The position numbers were made by a program, and so were the translations under genes. Below the pieces are notes generated by a model, which was not told the DNA's origin, made no database searches, and was given only the letters and a program-made list of their open reading frames with translations. Positions 19,547 to 27,880 of a stretch of 33,033 nucleotides of DNA are shown piece by piece. The DNA is from Lachnospiraceae bacterium (lineage in GTDB: Bacteria > Bacillota > Clostridia > Lachnospirales > Lachnospiraceae), in contig JAILOD010000152.1 in NCBI GenBank assembly GCA_024691015.1, positions 1-33,033 of the forward strand, written 5' to 3'. Every line of letters starts with the position of its first letter. Positions within the stretch are counted from its first letter, which is position 1.

Positions 19547-19577
19547 TTTACACAATTTAATAATTATATGATATAAT
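19547..19577 (+). promoter_or_regulatory. Candidate sigma-A-type promoter for the cyclic nucleotide module
   Basis: TTTACA (19547-19552), 19-bp spacer, TATAAT (19572-19577), upstream of an AGGAGG RBS and the GTG start at 19627. Confidence 0.5.
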
Positions 19578-19626
19578 CATTCTAGTTTTTATTGAGTTTT
19601 ATTATACTTAACAGGAGGAAAAATCT

Positions 19627-20079
19627 GTGGAAGAAAACGTAAAAGAATATAAAAAAGGCGAAATTATATTCGAAGAGGGTACACAACAGTCTAAAATGTA
19701 TGAGGTCGCTTACGGTAAGGTAGGTATATACAAGGACTATGGTAAAGCTTCAGAGGTGAAGCTGGCAGATATCAACAAGGGGTATTTCGGAGAAATGGGT
19801 TTCGCCAGAAGCTTAAAGAGAAATGCCACAGCGGTAGCACTCGAAGATACCGGGGTTATCGAGATAGATGAAAAAGTTATGAGTGACTATTTTGAAAAAG
19901 AATCGATAAAGGTAGATATTCTCCTTCAGGACCTCAGTAAGCGTGTAAGAGAAGCTGACAGAAAATATGTCAGGGCCTGTGGTCTTGTCGATCAGTATCT
20001 TACTGCTGACAGTAAGGGTGCAGTACAGGATCCCGAATTGATAGCTGAGATGAAAAACTTTGTTTCGGGATTGGCTTAA
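19627..20079 (+). CDS. Stand-alone cyclic nucleotide-binding domain protein
   Basis: CNBD phosphate-binding cassette FGEMGFARSLKRNATAVAL; 150 aa with no recognisable HTH; GTG start after AGGAGG. Confidence 0.88.
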   Translation: MEENVKEYKKGEIIFEEGTQQSKMYEVAYGKVGIYKDYGKASEVKLADINKGYFGEMGFARSLKRNATAVALEDTGVIEIDEKVMSDYFEKESIKVDILLQDLSKRVREADRKYVRACGLVDQYLTADSKGAVQDPELIAEMKNFVSGLA

Positions 20080-20096
20080 TAAGGAGGAGAATAAAA

Positions 20097-20561
20097 ATGG
20101 CAGATAAATTGATCGATTATAAAAAAGGTGACATTATTTCCAAACAGGGTTCATACGAACTTTGGATGTATGAGATTCTTTCGGGTACCGTAGGAATTTA
20201 CCAAAACTACGGTGAATCCGATGAAAAGAAGATAGCTGAAGTAAATGATAATTATGTTGGCGAGATGGGGCTTATTTCATCAATGCCCAGAAATGCAACA
20301 ATAGTTGCAATGGATGATGTTCTGGTAGCACAGATAGAAGAACAGACCTTCGTTGAATATTTCCGTGAGCATCCCGATAAGATATATTCACTGATCTGTT
20401 GTCTTGCAGACAGGCTTGCAAGTATCGATACAGAGGTTCAGTCCGTAAGTAATACTATAAAGGATATGATAGCTGTTGAAGAAAAGAATGAAGAAAAGAA
20501 TGGCGCTTTGGTTAATGCCATGAAGAAATTCAGTTCAATCTTTAAGAGCAGGAGCGTATAA
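20097..20561 (+). CDS. Stand-alone cyclic nucleotide-binding domain protein (paralog of 19627)
   Basis: VGEMGLISSMPRNATIVAMDDVLVAQIEE; same length and layout as the upstream neighbour; no HTH. Confidence 0.88.
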   Translation: MADKLIDYKKGDIISKQGSYELWMYEILSGTVGIYQNYGESDEKKIAEVNDNYVGEMGLISSMPRNATIVAMDDVLVAQIEEQTFVEYFREHPDKIYSLICCLADRLASIDTEVQSVSNTIKDMIAVEEKNEEKNGALVNAMKKFSSIFKSRSV

Positions 20562-21316
20562 TGATTCAGATCCAGCCGCGTTATTCGCAAAAAGAAGAAT
20601 GGTTTAGGTTGGCTAAAGAGAGAACTCTAAGATTTGAAATCTTAGAGTTCTCTTCAGCTTTCCTGAACAATGATATAAAGGACGATGTATATAACTGGTA
20701 CCGGGATACCACCTTATGTGATTCCATCCATGGTGTATTTATGGATAATTATCCGGTAAGTCCGGATGAGGATATAAAAACACTTTCCCGAAAAAAATGT
20801 GAGCATAGTGTGTTTCAGGCGGATATGGTAGGGGCGGATAATATAGTATTTCATTCGACGGCGTTGACCTTCTGCCGTGACGGAAAACTGGAAAATTATT
20901 GGGGGAAGGATGCTGCGGAGTATTATAGTGAACTTGCAGAGAAGTCAGATAAAAATATCTTTATAGAAAATTTTGCGGATGTTGATTATGTTCCTCTTAA
21001 GATAATGATGGAAAACGTAAAAACCGAAAAGGTTAAGATCTGTTTTGACATAGGACATGCCAACTTCTCCAGGCATTCTCTTAAGGAATGGTTTGATGAG
21101 ATAGGTGAGTATATCGGGTATATGCATATTTCCGATAATCACGGACTTTGGGATGATCATCTAAATCTGGGAGAGGGCAATGTGGATTTCGCCCTGGCCA
21201 GTGATTTTGTAAAAAGTCTCGGAAGGGATATTCCTATCACAATGGAGGTTCCTACGATAGAAAGCGTTGAGAATTCTCTTGCCTTTCTTGAAAAAAATCA
21301 TTATTTCGGATATTAA
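20561..21316 (+). CDS. Xylose isomerase-like TIM barrel (sugar phosphate isomerase/epimerase family)
   Basis: RFEILEFSSAF...NIFIENFADVDYVPLKIMME...VKICFDIGHANFSRHSLKEWFDEIGEYIGYMHISDNHGLWDDHLNLGEGNVDF. TAATG overlap with the preceding CNBD gene. Confidence 0.85.
   Translation: MIQIQPRYSQKEEWFRLAKERTLRFEILEFSSAFLNNDIKDDVYNWYRDTTLCDSIHGVFMDNYPVSPDEDIKTLSRKKCEHSVFQADMVGADNIVFHSTALTFCRDGKLENYWGKDAAEYYSELAEKSDKNIFIENFADVDYVPLKIMMENVKTEKVKICFDIGHANFSRHSLKEWFDEIGEYIGYMHISDNHGLWDDHLNLGEGNVDFALASDFVKSLGRDIPITMEVPTIESVENSLAFLEKNHYFGY
20619..20653. repeat. Perfect 35-bp palindrome (17-bp arms, 1-nt centre) inside the TIM-barrel coding sequence
   Basis: AGAGAACTCTAAGATTT-G-AAATCTTAGAGTTCTCT, read directly. 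Confidence 0.97.
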
Positions 21317-21333
21317 GGAGTTGGGAGTCTAAA

Positions 21334-22698
21334 ATGGACAGAAGTTATGACAGTTTAAATGCACGGGTTATGCAGGATATGAACGAGGGAGTTCTTGTTA
21401 TCGGAAATGACGGGAAGATCCTTATGACAAATAACAAAACCATCAGTATCCTGGAAAAGGAAAAAGAGGAGCTTGAGGGAAGAAAGTTTGCAACCGTTTT
21501 TTTCGGAGAAGAGGAAAATGATGCGTTTAATCAGACTATATTAGATGCGATCTATGATATGGACAAGGTTCACAGCAATGTTGTGTCCTATCATACAGGG
21601 GATCGGGTTAAATATATAAATGTTATAAGCTCGGGGCTTAAGGAAGATAACCGTATCATAGGTGTTATTATCGTTCTCTCGGATATAACTGAGCTTGTAG
21701 AGGTAAGAGAACATTTGAAGATGATGCGGCAGATCGAGGAACTTAATGAACAGCTTGAGGAAAGAAACCGCTTCATTAGAAAAGCCTTCGGGAGATATCT
21801 TTCGGATGAGATAGTACAGAAGGTGCTGGATACTCCTGACGGGCTCAGCGTGGGCGGAAATATGGAACATATAACGGTTCTTATGAGCGATCTGAGAGGC
21901 TTCACAGCCATGTGTGAATCGGTCCCACCGGGAGATCTTATCACAGTCCTTAACCACTACCTGGACGGAATGGGTAAGATCATAAAGGAAATGAATGGAA
22001 CCGTTATAGAATATGTGGGCGACGGGATTTTAGCCATATTCGGAGCACCGGTGAAGGATGAGGACCACGGGTTGAATGCCGTTATCGCTGCGGTAAAAAT
22101 GCAGCAAGAAATGGAAAAGATCAATAAATGGAATGAAGCTCATGGTTATCCCATTCTGAAGATGGGTATCGGTATAAACACAGGAGATGCCGTAGTCGGA
22201 AACATGGGAAGCGAATATGCCATGAAATACAATGTTATCGGAAGTTGTGTAAATCTTTGCGGAAGGATCGAAAGTTATACTACAGACGGACAGATCTTTA
22301 TTTCTGACGCAACAAAGGAGGAGATAAAGACAACTCTTACCATAGATGATGAGATGAAGATCACTCCGAAGGGAGTTAAGGAAGAGATGCTTATCCATTC
22401 CGTTAAGGGAGTGGGTGAGCCCTATAATATAAGTTATAAGTTGAAAAAGAAAAAGATAACACCTCTTGAAAAAAAGGAGAAGGTAACTCTTCATACCTTG
22501 GAAGGAAAGCATGTTAGTACTGAGGGGACGGTGTCCTATATAACAGGCAGATCCAGTGAAGAAATCCTTCTGGAAACCAAGGTAAAACTTGACATTTTCG
22601 ATAATGTGGTTTTAAAGGGTGAAGAATGCGACCTGTATTGTAAGGTGACGGCCCAGGGGTCTAAGGGTATTGTACTTACAGTAACCGGAAAAAACTGA
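21334..22698 (+). CDS. PAS domain / class III nucleotide cyclase
   Basis: PAS-like N-terminus; FGRYLSDEIVQKVL; VLMSDLRGFTAMCESVPPGDLITVLNHYLDGM...VIEYVGDGILAIFGAPVKDEDH...MGIGINTGDAVVGNMGSEYAMKYNVIGSCVNLCGRIES. Both metal Asp residues and the transition-state Asn/Arg are present. Confidence 0.93.
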   Translation: MDRSYDSLNARVMQDMNEGVLVIGNDGKILMTNNKTISILEKEKEELEGRKFATVFFGEEENDAFNQTILDAIYDMDKVHSNVVSYHTGDRVKYINVISSGLKEDNRIIGVIIVLSDITELVEVREHLKMMRQIEELNEQLEERNRFIRKAFGRYLSDEIVQKVLDTPDGLSVGGNMEHITVLMSDLRGFTAMCESVPPGDLITVLNHYLDGMGKIIKEMNGTVIEYVGDGILAIFGAPVKDEDHGLNAVIAAVKMQQEMEKINKWNEAHGYPILKMGIGINTGDAVVGNMGSEYAMKYNVIGSCVNLCGRIESYTTDGQIFISDATKEEIKTTLTIDDEMKITPKGVKEEMLIHSVKGVGEPYNISYKLKKKKITPLEKKEKVTLHTLEGKHVSTEGTVSYITGRSSEEILLETKVKLDIFDNVVLKGEECDLYCKVTAQGSKGIVLTVTGKN

Positions 22699-22702
22699 CA
22701 GG

Positions 22703-23719
22703 TTATTTTTCAAGTGCGGGAGGTGTCCATTGTTCCACGGCACCGTTTGACAGGTCCTGATGATAGAAGATGACGTTATTATTGTCCCAGAGTCTGAAAT
22801 ATACAAATCTTGAAGTGGAGTTGATATCTGTAAACATTCCGTTTGCAACCATCTCTTTGGAGCTGCCGTTAAGGCGCATACGCATAAGAGCCGGACTATC
22901 CGTGCTCGTCTGATAATATATAAAATTGCTGTTAACAATGTTATAGCATTCCACACGCTCCTCGGTGAGTTTGACCTCTGTAGAGGCGTCTCCGTTCATG
23001 GGGCGGGCGTAGAGACAGTAATTATCCTTATTGTTCAAATAGTAAATGTTACCGCTGTCGATTATTGGCAAAGAAATATTTCCCTCAAAAACCGTACCTA
23101 TAGTCTTTGATTGAATATTGAAGGTGTGCAGGTTATGGTCTTCTTCTATGCCGGCATAGTAAAAATATGAAGCATAATACATCGAACAGTCAAAAACTCT
23201 GTCCGAAAGTATTTCCTGACTTTTTTTGTCGATCGAAATGCGGTTTATCTGCAACCCTTTTTTTTCGTTAAAATCCTCATAGTATATGTCATTTCCGACC
23301 AGATTCAAACTTGCAACGGGATCGCGGACAAGGCATAGGGTGTTTTTGCCGTTTTTCCTGGAACGGTAAACGCCGGTGTTGTGCCCTAAGAAACCGAGGT
23401 TCGACCCGCCAAGGGAGCTTTGATAATAAAAGATGTAATCGCCGGCTGCACTGATCAGGCTGATACAGTTTTCATTAAGCTTTTTCAGATTGCTTTCATC
23501 GGGGTTCATAGAGTAGAGATGATAGTCGTCGGAGGGATTTGCAAAATAAACCACACCTTCGTTTTCCGCAAAGTAACCGTTGTTGTACAGGTTACCGGCA
23601 GTGTTTCCCGTGGCATTGTCGGGAAGGGGCTCTGTATGTGATAGAATGCTGCTGGCAACAATAAAGCCGATTATTGCAAATAAAAGAATGGCTATAAAAA
23701 TTATATTGGATTTTTTCAT
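22703..23719 (-). CDS. DUF5050-like beta-propeller protein, membrane-anchored or secreted
   Basis: N-terminal hydrophobic segment MKKSNIIFIAILLFAIIGFIVASS, then repeats of the YFANPSDDYHLYSMNPDESNLKKL / NIYYLNNKDNYCLYARPMNGD type. Confidence 0.8.
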   Translation of the reverse strand: MKKSNIIFIAILLFAIIGFIVASSILSHTEPLPDNATGNTAGNLYNNGYFAENEGVVYFANPSDDYHLYSMNPDESNLKKLNENCISLISAAGDYIFYYQSSLGGSNLGFLGHNTGVYRSRKNGKNTLCLVRDPVASLNLVGNDIYYEDFNEKKGLQINRISIDKKSQEILSDRVFDCSMYYASYFYYAGIEEDHNLHTFNIQSKTIGTVFEGNISLPIIDSGNIYYLNNKDNYCLYARPMNGDASTEVKLTEERVECYNIVNSNFIYYQTSTDSPALMRMRLNGSSKEMVANGMFTDINSTSRFVYFRLWDNNNVIFYHQDLSNGAVEQWTPPALEK

Positions 23720-23877
23720 TATTTATACAGCCTCCGATTTTGAAATGATAACAGCCCGGTCAGGGTTTGATCTGTATTTATTTTACCAAAACATGCGGCT
23801 ATTTTCAATGAAACCAAAACGTGATAAAATAGCTGATATATGCTGAATTTACGATAAAAACGGATGGTAATCAAATA

Positions 23878-25005
23878 ATGAATGAACTTGAAAAATGCAG
23901 AGCTGAAATCGACAGAATAGATAAAGAGATCGTTAAGCTTTACGAAGAACGTATGAAGGTGAGCGAGAGTGTTGCCGAATACAAAATAGGAGCAGGTAAG
24001 AACGTTCTTGAGAGGACAAGGGAAGAGGAAAAGCTTGCGGCTGTAAAAGCTCTTACAAACAACGATTTTAATTCTAAAGGTATAGAAGAATTATATCAGC
24101 AGATAATGAGCATGAGCCGTAAAAAGCAATATGCTCTTATGAATAAAAAGGGAATGGGGCTGCAGCTTCCGTTTATTGCAGTGGATAAGCTGTACGATAA
24201 TCCTCCCAGGGTGGTTTTTCAGGGAGTAAAGGGTGCCTATTCCGAGGAGGCAATGATCAGGTTTTTCGGAGAGGGAGTGGATTCGATAAATGTTCCGTCC
24301 TTCAGGGATGCCATGTGCAGTGTGGAAGAGGGAAGTGCAAATTTTGCCGTACTTCCCATAGAAAACTCCAGTGCCGGGATAGTAAGTGCGAATTACGATC
24401 TTCTGTCTGAGTTTGAGGATTATATCGTCGGAGAACAGATAATAGAGATAAACAATTGCCTTATCGGTCTTCCGGGAGCAACAGAGAATGATATAAAAAC
24501 CGTATATTCACATCCTCAGGCTCTTATGCAGTCTGCGGGTTTTCTTGAGAAACACGACTATACCCTTGTAAGCTATGACAATACGGCAATGGCCGCCAAA
24601 AAAGTAAAGGATGACAACGATATCACCCAGGGGGCTGTTTGCGGAGAGAGAGCGGCAAAGCTCTACGGTCTTGATGTAATAAAGAAAAACATAAATTTCA
24701 GTGACGGTAATTCTACACGTTTTATCGTGGTTACAAATCAGAAGATCTTTCTGAAGGATGCAAAAAAGGTCAGTATTTCGTTTGAAATACCGCACCAGAG
24801 CGGTTCGCTTTACCGTATCCTTTCACACTTTATATACAACGATCTCAATATGAACAACATAGAGAGCCGGCCTATTCCGGACAGGCCATGGGAATACCGT
24901 TTCTTTGTGGATTTTGACGGAAATCTTGTGCAGGCTTCGGTTAAAAACGCACTTATGGGAATAAGAGAGGAGGCCAGAAACCTGAGGGTTCTGGGTAATT
25001 ACTGA
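23878..25005 (+). CDS. pheA: Bifunctional chorismate mutase / prephenate dehydratase
   Basis: CM MNELEKCRAEIDRIDKEIVKLYEERMKVSESVAEYK; PDT VVFQGVKGAYSEEA...VLPIENSSAG...SHPQALMQ...GNSTRFIVV; ACT HQSGSLYRIL...NIESRP. Confidence 0.95.
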   Translation: MNELEKCRAEIDRIDKEIVKLYEERMKVSESVAEYKIGAGKNVLERTREEEKLAAVKALTNNDFNSKGIEELYQQIMSMSRKKQYALMNKKGMGLQLPFIAVDKLYDNPPRVVFQGVKGAYSEEAMIRFFGEGVDSINVPSFRDAMCSVEEGSANFAVLPIENSSAGIVSANYDLLSEFEDYIVGEQIIEINNCLIGLPGATENDIKTVYSHPQALMQSAGFLEKHDYTLVSYDNTAMAAKKVKDDNDITQGAVCGERAAKLYGLDVIKKNINFSDGNSTRFIVVTNQKIFLKDAKKVSISFEIPHQSGSLYRILSHFIYNDLNMNNIESRPIPDRPWEYRFFVDFDGNLVQASVKNALMGIREEARNLRVLGNY

Positions 25006-26339
25006 TGAAAACGGACAAGCTTCTGTTATACGGAAATCTTTCGGAGGACGTAATAATCGAAAACATTACGGGTCTCTATGAAATGTCACGGAACGAACTG
25101 GAGGCCGATGTTAAAGATGAAGAGATCGCAGCACTTGCATCCCAGACCGTAGGCGAGCTCATAAAGGTCGGAGTGGAGCATGGCTTTGAAGGAAATCTGT
25201 TACATGCCTATATTGCGTACAGTCTTGTAAACGATGAGAATGCATTCAGTACTTCGATGGAAAGAAAGAGGGAATTAAGCGGAACCTTAAACGAGATCGC
25301 CCTTCATGATTTTGAGATCATAAAGACATTGTTTGATATCGATCTTAAAGAGCTTGACAGGGTAAGCTCGGTTACGGCGTTTTCTCTTATAGAGGATTTC
25401 AAACCCGATAACGGCGAGGGCAAGACCTTTAATAAAAGGATCCGAGACAGGATATGTGAGCTTGCCGTGAAGCTGTCAGGGGCTCGTGAACCGCGTGAAT
25501 TTCTTCAGATAATGACGGAGTTTTACGGGGATTTCGGGGTCGGAAAATTCGGACTTCATAAGGCTTTCAGAATAAGCGTGGATAGCGATGATAAGGTGAG
25601 CGTGGATCCCATAACCAGAGTAAAACATATTTATCTTGAGGATCTTGTGGGTTATGAATCCCAGAAGAAGAAGCTTACGGACAATACCGAGGCCTTTCTC
25701 GCAGGGAGACCTGCCAATAATGTTCTTCTTTTCGGAGATGCCGGTACCGGAAAAAGCTCCTGTATAAAGGGAATCTTAAACAGGTACTATGATGACGGGC
25801 TCAGGATAATAGAGATCTTCAAGCACCAGTTCAGGTATTTAAATGCGGTAATAAGTCAGATAAAAGACAGAAATTACAAGTTTATAATCTATATGGATGA
25901 TCTTTCGTTTGAGGATCAGGAGATCGAATACAAATACCTTAAGGCAGTCATTGAGGGAGGTCTTGAAAAACAGCCCGGAAACATTCTTATCTATGCGACC
26001 TCGAACCGCAGACATTTGATCCATGAGGGCTTCGCGGATAAGCTCGACAGAGGTGAGAATGACGATATACACGAGAGCGATACGGTTCAGGAAAAGCTTT
26101 CGCTTTCGGCCCGCTTCGGAGTTACCATTTATTTCGGAAGGCCGGATAAAAAAGAGTTTAACAACATAGTCAAGGTTCTGGGAGAGAGAGTAAAAACAGG
26201 TATAGACGAGGATGAACTCATATATCTTGCAAATCAATGGGAATTAAGCCACGGCGGGCTCTCGGGGCGTACCGCGGCACAGTTTATCGATCATATTATG
26301 GGTACCTATAACCTAAAAGGGGGAAACGGAGGTAAGTAA
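25005..26339 (+). CDS. DUF815-type AAA+ ATPase
   Basis: Walker A LLFGDAGTGKSS; Walker B FIIYMDDLSFE; NILIYATSNRRHLIHEGF as in DUF815 proteins. Confidence 0.85.
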   Translation: MKTDKLLLYGNLSEDVIIENITGLYEMSRNELEADVKDEEIAALASQTVGELIKVGVEHGFEGNLLHAYIAYSLVNDENAFSTSMERKRELSGTLNEIALHDFEIIKTLFDIDLKELDRVSSVTAFSLIEDFKPDNGEGKTFNKRIRDRICELAVKLSGAREPREFLQIMTEFYGDFGVGKFGLHKAFRISVDSDDKVSVDPITRVKHIYLEDLVGYESQKKKLTDNTEAFLAGRPANNVLLFGDAGTGKSSCIKGILNRYYDDGLRIIEIFKHQFRYLNAVISQIKDRNYKFIIYMDDLSFEDQEIEYKYLKAVIEGGLEKQPGNILIYATSNRRHLIHEGFADKLDRGENDDIHESDTVQEKLSLSARFGVTIYFGRPDKKEFNNIVKVLGERVKTGIDEDELIYLANQWELSHGGLSGRTAAQFIDHIMGTYNLKGGNGGK

Positions 26340-27880
26340 TGAAGATATTTGCCGCTATAGACATAGGTTCATATGAAACGGGAATGAAGATATTTCAGAT
26401 TTCGAAAAGGAACGGACTTAAACAGCTGGACTTTGTAAGGCACAGGGTTGAACTGGGTACGGACACCTACAGGACCGGAAGGATTTCAAATACTCATATG
26501 GATGAGCTCTGTTCTGTTCTTGAAGGCTTTAATCAGATAATGGCTTCGTATAAGGTAGACGATTATGTGGCCTACGGCACCTCGGCGTTAAGAGAGGCTG
26601 AAAGTACCATGATAATCCTGGATCAGATCAGGATAAGGACAGGCCTTAATGTAAAGGTTTTAAGTAACTCGGAGCAGAGATTTCTGGATTACAAATCCGT
26701 GGCCTTAAAGGGAGGGAAGGATTTCGATGAACTTATAAACCATGGGACACTCTTTATAGATATAGGAGGAGGAAGCACACAGGTTTCGATCTTCGAAAAA
26801 GGAATCCTTAATTCCACGGTAAATCTGCCTCTCGGGATATTAAAGATACGTTCGCTTCTTCGTGCTTTGGAGCCCGGAAGGAGTAAGTACATAGAGCTTT
26901 TGAACGAAGAGATCGTGAACGAGCTTTTCAGCTTTAAAAGGCAGTATTTAAGGGATAAGGATATAGAAAACCTGGTTGTCATAGATGACTATCTGCCCTA
27001 TATGATGCAGAAATTCAGAGGAGCAGGTGCACCGGATGAGGTTACAGCGGAATCCTACACCGCCTATACGGATGAAATAAAATTAAAATCCGCGGAGGAA
27101 ATAGCAAAATCGGTGGGGATAGCTCCGGAAAATGCGTCTCTTATGCTTCCCTCAGCAATGCTGATAAATCATCTTGTGAAGGACACGGGATGCAAGCGGG
27201 TTAAGATCCCCGGTGTTACACTTTCGGATGGTATTGCGTACGACTATGCGGATAAGGCAAAGGTGATAAAGGCAGTCCATGATTTTGATATGGATATCCT
27301 TTCATGTGCCGATGTCATTTCGGCAAAATACAAGTGTAACGGTTACAGACAGCAGGCTCTTCTTATGACCTCTCTTGCGATATTTGATAACATGAAAAAG
27401 ATTCATGGGTTGTCAAAACGTGACAGGCTTCTTCTGGAGCTTTCGGCACGTTTGAGAAACGTTGGGCGGTATGTATCCTTAAGCTCCCCCGCGCACAGCT
27501 CATACAGCATAATAATGGGTACCGAGATCATAGGTATCTCTCATGTCGAGAGAGCGATGGTGGCAAATATCGTATTCAATTCCTTTACTGATGAATTTTC
27601 CTATGCGGATTTTAATAACGAGGAGCTGGATGCGGATCAATCCTTAAGAGTTATCAAGCTTGCGGCCATCCTGCATCTATCCGCATCGCTGGCGCAGAAT
27701 CCCAAGAAGAAATATGCAAAGGTTATGGCTGCACTTAAGGACAGTGAGCTTCTGATAACCATTCAATCAAAATCGGATATAACCTTAGAGAGAGGCAATT
27801 TCAACAACAGGGCGGATTGCTTTGAAGAAGTATTCGGAATAAAGCCCGTATTAAAGTACAAAGGGGTAAATGAAATATGA
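26339..27880 (+). CDS. ppx: Exopolyphosphatase / guanosine pentaphosphate phosphohydrolase family (Ppx/GppA)
   Basis: AAIDIGSYETGMKIF...YGTSALREAES...FIDIGGGSTQVSIF...LPLGILKIR; C-terminal HD-like helical region. Confidence 0.9.
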   Translation: MKIFAAIDIGSYETGMKIFQISKRNGLKQLDFVRHRVELGTDTYRTGRISNTHMDELCSVLEGFNQIMASYKVDDYVAYGTSALREAESTMIILDQIRIRTGLNVKVLSNSEQRFLDYKSVALKGGKDFDELINHGTLFIDIGGGSTQVSIFEKGILNSTVNLPLGILKIRSLLRALEPGRSKYIELLNEEIVNELFSFKRQYLRDKDIENLVVIDDYLPYMMQKFRGAGAPDEVTAESYTAYTDEIKLKSAEEIAKSVGIAPENASLMLPSAMLINHLVKDTGCKRVKIPGVTLSDGIAYDYADKAKVIKAVHDFDMDILSCADVISAKYKCNGYRQQALLMTSLAIFDNMKKIHGLSKRDRLLLELSARLRNVGRYVSLSSPAHSSYSIIMGTEIIGISHVERAMVANIVFNSFTDEFSYADFNNEELDADQSLRVIKLAAILHLSASLAQNPKKKYAKVMAALKDSELLITIQSKSDITLERGNFNNRADCFEEVFGIKPVLKYKGVNEI

